A DNA stretch of 8,123 nt, taken from Paracoccaceae bacterium. Its GTDB lineage: Bacteria > Pseudomonadota > Alphaproteobacteria > Rhodobacterales > Rhodobacteraceae. The stretch lies in the NCBI GenBank assembly GCA_025458985.1, contig JALORM010000106.1, forward strand, positions 1 through 8,123. The letters are read 5' to 3'. Each line of letters begins with the position of its first letter. The first letter of the stretch is position 1. Below the pieces are notes generated by a model. That model was not told the DNA's origin and did not search any database. It saw nothing but the letters and a program-made list of their open reading frames with translations. Shown here piece by piece: positions 5,981-8,123 of this stretch. Both the position numbers and the translations under genes were made by a program.

Positions 5981-7108
5981 ATGCTGGAAACCGTTGCCCA
6001 CCAGCGGCTTGCGAACGGCTGGGACGACAGTCTGGCGGCCGGGATGAGCGAATCCGAAAGGCTCCTCTACCGCTCGAACCTCCTTGGCGCCGACAAGCGG
6101 ATCACCAACTACGGCGGCGGCAACACCTCGGCCAAGGTGATCGAGACCGACCCGCTGACCGGCCAGCCGGTCGAGGTGCTCTGGGTCAAGGGCTCGGGCG
6201 GCGACATCGGCTCGATGAAGCGCGACGGCTTCGCGACGCTCTACATGGACCGGCTGCGCGCGCTGAAGGGCGTCTACCGCGGGCCCGAGCATGAGGACGA
6301 GATGGTGGGCTACCTGCCCCACTGCACCTTCAACCTCAACCCGCGTGCCGCCTCGATCGACACGCCGCTGCATGCGTATGTCCCGAAGCGTCACGTCGAC
6401 CACGTCCACCCCGACGCGATCATCGCCATCGCGGCCTCGGCTCAGTCGCGGGCGCTGACGGCCGAGATCTTCGGCGGCGACATCGGCTGGCTCGAATCGC
6501 ACGGTCTCTTCACCTGGGCCGACGATGCGAAGGCGTGCTACGAGCTGACGCTCGCCACGATCCAGCGGGCGACCGACTGGCTGGCCGCGCGCACCGCGGA
6601 CGTGCCGGCCTTCGGCGGCCCGCGGCACCAGAGCCTTGCGCCGGACGACCGCCGGGCGGTCGCGGCCCGGCTGATGCCCGTGCTGCGCGGCCTCGTCTCG
6701 GGCTCGCGCCACAAGGTCGGGCACTTCGACGACAGCGACGCGGTCCTGGAGTTCGTGAATGCCGAGGGGATGGAGGCGCTGGCGGCGCAGGGCACCTCCT
6801 GCCCCGACCATTTCCTGCGCACCAAGATCCGCCCCCTCGTCCTGCCGTTCGATCCCGCGCGCGGCAACCTCGACGAGGTGCTGGCCGGTCTGCCCGACCG
6901 CGTCGCCGCCTACCGCGCCGACTATGCGGCCTACTACGACCGCTGCCGCCGCCCGGACAGCCCCGCCATGCGCGACCCCAACGCGGTCGTCTACCTGGTA
7001 CCGGGCGTCGGCATGATCACCTTCGCCGCCGACAAGGCGACGGCGCGCGTCTCGGCCGAGTTCTACCTGAACGCAATCAACGTGATGCGCGGCGCCGCGG
7101 CGGTCAGT
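5981..7108 (+). other. Aldolase-domain part of broken rhaD (class II aldolase/adducin fold)
   Basis: Residues 1-376 carry the family hallmarks: RSNLLGADKRITNYGGGNTS (31-50), the phosphate-binding KGSGGDIG (70-77), His141 and His143 in HVHPDA as zinc ligands, and ESHGLFTW (172-179) with His174 as the third ligand. Only 31 residues separate His143 from His174. In the class II aldolases FucA and E. coli RhaD that spacing is about 60-70. The gap is consistent with an internal in-frame loss just before ESHGLFTW. The domain ends NAINVMRGAAAVS, where the homologous reading stops. As encoded it would carry about 69 foreign residues after this point. Confidence 0.8.
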
Positions 7109-7923
7109 TGCCTGCGCCGAAGGCGCTGGCGGGCCGCGTCGCGCTGGTCACCGGCGGGGCGGGCGGCATCGGCTCGGCCATCGCCGCGCGCTACCTGGCC
7201 GAGGGCGCCTGCGTGGTGCTGGCCGACATCGACGAGGCCGCCGCACGAGCGACCGAGGCTGCGCTGGCCGCCCGCCACGGCGCCGATGCGGTCCGCAGCC
7301 GTGGCGTCGACGTGACGGACGAGGCCGCCGTCGCCCGCGCCTTCGCCGCTGCGGCGGTAGAGTATGGCGGCATCGACATCCTGGTGTCGAACGCCGGCAT
7401 CGCCTCGTCGGCCCCGGTCGAGGACACCACGCTGGACCTCTGGAACCGCAACGTCTCGATCCTCGCCACCGGCTACTTCCTCGTCAGCCGCGAGGGCTTC
7501 CGGCTGCTCAGGGCCCAAGGGATCGGCGGGTCGGTCGTGTTCATCGGGTCGAAGAACGCGCTGGCCGCCAGCCCCAACGCCTCGGCCTACTGCACCGCCA
7601 AGGCGGCCGAACTGCACCTGGCGCGCTGCCTCGCGCTGGAAGGCGCCGAGGCGGGCATCCGGGTCAACGTGGTCAACCCCGACGCGGTGCTGCGCGGCTC
7701 GCGCATCTGGCAGGGCGAATGGCTCGACCAGCGCGCGGCGACCTACGGCACCGACAAGGCAGGGCTGGAAGAGATGTACCGCCAGCGCTCGCTCCTCAAG
7801 CGGTCGGTCCTGCCCGAGGACATCGCCGAAGCCGCCTATTTCTTCGCCGCCGACCTTTCGGCAAAGTCGACCGGCAACATCCTGAACGTCGATGCCGGCA
7901 ACGTGCAGGCGTTCACGCGCTGA
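7108..7923 (+). other. Short-chain dehydrogenase-domain part of broken rhaD
   Basis: In this frame the homologous sequence starts PAPKALAGRVALVTGG. It has the SDR NAD-binding motif TGGAGGIG, the acidic residue after strand 2 (VVLADIDEA) that favours NAD, the NAG motif (SNAGIA), and the catalytic Ser in GSKNA and Tyr/Lys in YCTAK. It continues to the normal C-terminus NILNVDAGNVQAFTR. The SDR motifs all appear intact. A TTG at 7108 could in principle start it independently, but no Shine-Dalgarno sequence precedes it, so separate translation is doubtful. It is followed nine bases later by rhaI. Confidence 0.8.
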
Positions 7924-7932
7924 GGGGGAACC

Positions 7933-8123
7933 ATGGGCAACTACGACAGCGCGAAGGCCGCCTTCGCCGACTGGCAGGTCGACACCGAAGCCGCGCTGGC
8001 GCGGCTTGCCGCGACGCCGATCTCGGTCCATTGCTGGCAGGGCGACGACGTCGGCGGGTTCGAACGCCGGGGCGGTGCCTCGGGCGGCGGCATCCAGGCG
8101 ACCGGCAACCATCCCGGCCGCGC
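7933..8123 (+). CDS. rhaI: L-rhamnose isomerase, N-terminal part only
   Basis: The first 63 complete codons are present and the gene runs off the right edge. The peptide starts MGNYDSAKAAFADWQVDTEA and contains ISVHCWQGDDVGGFE followed by SGGGIQATGN. This stretch is characteristic of RhaI, the (beta/alpha)8 metal-dependent L-rhamnose isomerases of the xylose-isomerase-like group found in Pseudomonas stutzeri and rhizobia. It converts L-rhamnose to L-rhamnulose in the cytoplasm. The ATG at 7933 follows GGGGGAA at a suitable distance and lies nine bases after the rhaD stop, so the two are co-transcribed as rhaDI. Metal and catalytic residues lie beyond the window. Confidence 0.92.
   Translation, partial: MGNYDSAKAAFADWQVDTEAALARLAATPISVHCWQGDDVGGFERRGGASGGGIQATGNHPGR

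Larger units (their letters stand above)
5981..7923 (+). pseudogene. rhaD: Bifunctional rhamnulose-1-phosphate aldolase / short-chain (lactaldehyde) dehydrogenase, frameshifted
   Basis: The intact enzyme cleaves L-rhamnulose-1-phosphate to DHAP and L-lactaldehyde with a class II aldolase domain, and uses a C-terminal SDR domain to oxidise the lactaldehyde. Both domains are recognisable but lie in different frames. The aldolase frame runs from 5981 to about 7108; read on past that point it gives non-homologous Arg-rich sequence to a TGA at 7313-7315. The SDR frame runs from about 7109 to the TGA at 7921-7923. The break falls where the inter-domain linker should be, and about 26 linker residues are absent. 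A further stretch of about 28 residues seems missing in frame near 6490. The 1943 bases are two more than a multiple of three; restoring about 84 plus 79 bases gives about 701 residues, the normal family size. There is no slippery heptamer, so programmed frameshifting is unlikely. It is either a real pseudogene or an assembly error. Confidence 0.82.

Noticed and set aside
5843..6811. Minus-strand open frame of 322 codons covering the control region and the start of rhaD.
   Set aside because: It has no recognisable domain and lies antisense to conserved aldolase motifs, as well as covering the operator.
7100..7115. Programmed -1 frameshift joining the two halves of rhaD.
   Set aside because: The shift needed is -1, but there is no X-XXY-YYZ slippery heptamer or obvious downstream pseudoknot. 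The expected linker residues are also missing, which recoding cannot explain.

Overview
The window is a high-GC segment, clearly GC-rich by eye, with GC-ending codons throughout. It carries an L-rhamnose uptake and catabolism locus of the type described in Rhizobium leguminosarum: rhaRSTPQUK on one strand and rhaDI divergent from it. Gene order and protein families match that arrangement exactly. The host is most likely an alphaproteobacterium, perhaps of the Rhodobacterales; that assignment is an inference from gene content, base composition and general protein flavour.

Left part (1-5793, minus strand). Reading in the direction of transcription, from high to low coordinates, the genes are: a DeoR-family repressor (rhaR); a periplasmic sugar-binding protein (rhaS); a tandem-domain ABC ATPase (rhaT); two permeases (rhaP, rhaQ); an L-rhamnose mutarotase (rhaM, called rhaU in Rhizobium); and the first 22 codons of a rhamnulokinase-type FGGY kinase (rhaK). 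From rhaT onward every gene overlaps the next by 1-4 bases (ATGA or TGATG junctions), so translation is probably coupled. A perfect 13-bp stem-loop separates the binding-protein gene from the ATPase gene.

Centre (5794-5980). This divergent control region holds a perfect 12-bp inverted repeat whose arms are 49 bp apart. Each arm ends outward in TTGACA, a consensus -35 hexamer, one facing rhaR and one facing rhaD. Further CRATCA/TGATYG repeats lie between the arms. It looks like the RhaR operator with both promoters built into it.

Right part (5981-8123, plus strand). The bifunctional rhamnulose-1-phosphate aldolase / lactaldehyde (short-chain) dehydrogenase gene rhaD is followed after 9 bases by the first 63 codons of rhaI (L-rhamnose isomerase). 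rhaD appears broken as written. The aldolase half and the dehydrogenase half are in different frames, joined near 7106-7110 where the usual inter-domain linker is missing. The aldolase half also seems to lack about 28 residues in frame near 6490. Restoring both losses would give a protein of about 700 residues, the usual family size.

The intended pathway is: RhaSTPQ imports L-rhamnose, RhaM interconverts its anomers, RhaI makes L-rhamnulose, RhaK phosphorylates it, and RhaD cleaves it to DHAP and L-lactaldehyde and oxidises the aldehyde. RhaR represses both transcripts until inducer is present. I see no RNA genes, CRISPR arrays, mobile elements or new defence-type system. The notable points are the damaged rhaD, the symmetric operator-promoter and the intercistronic hairpin.
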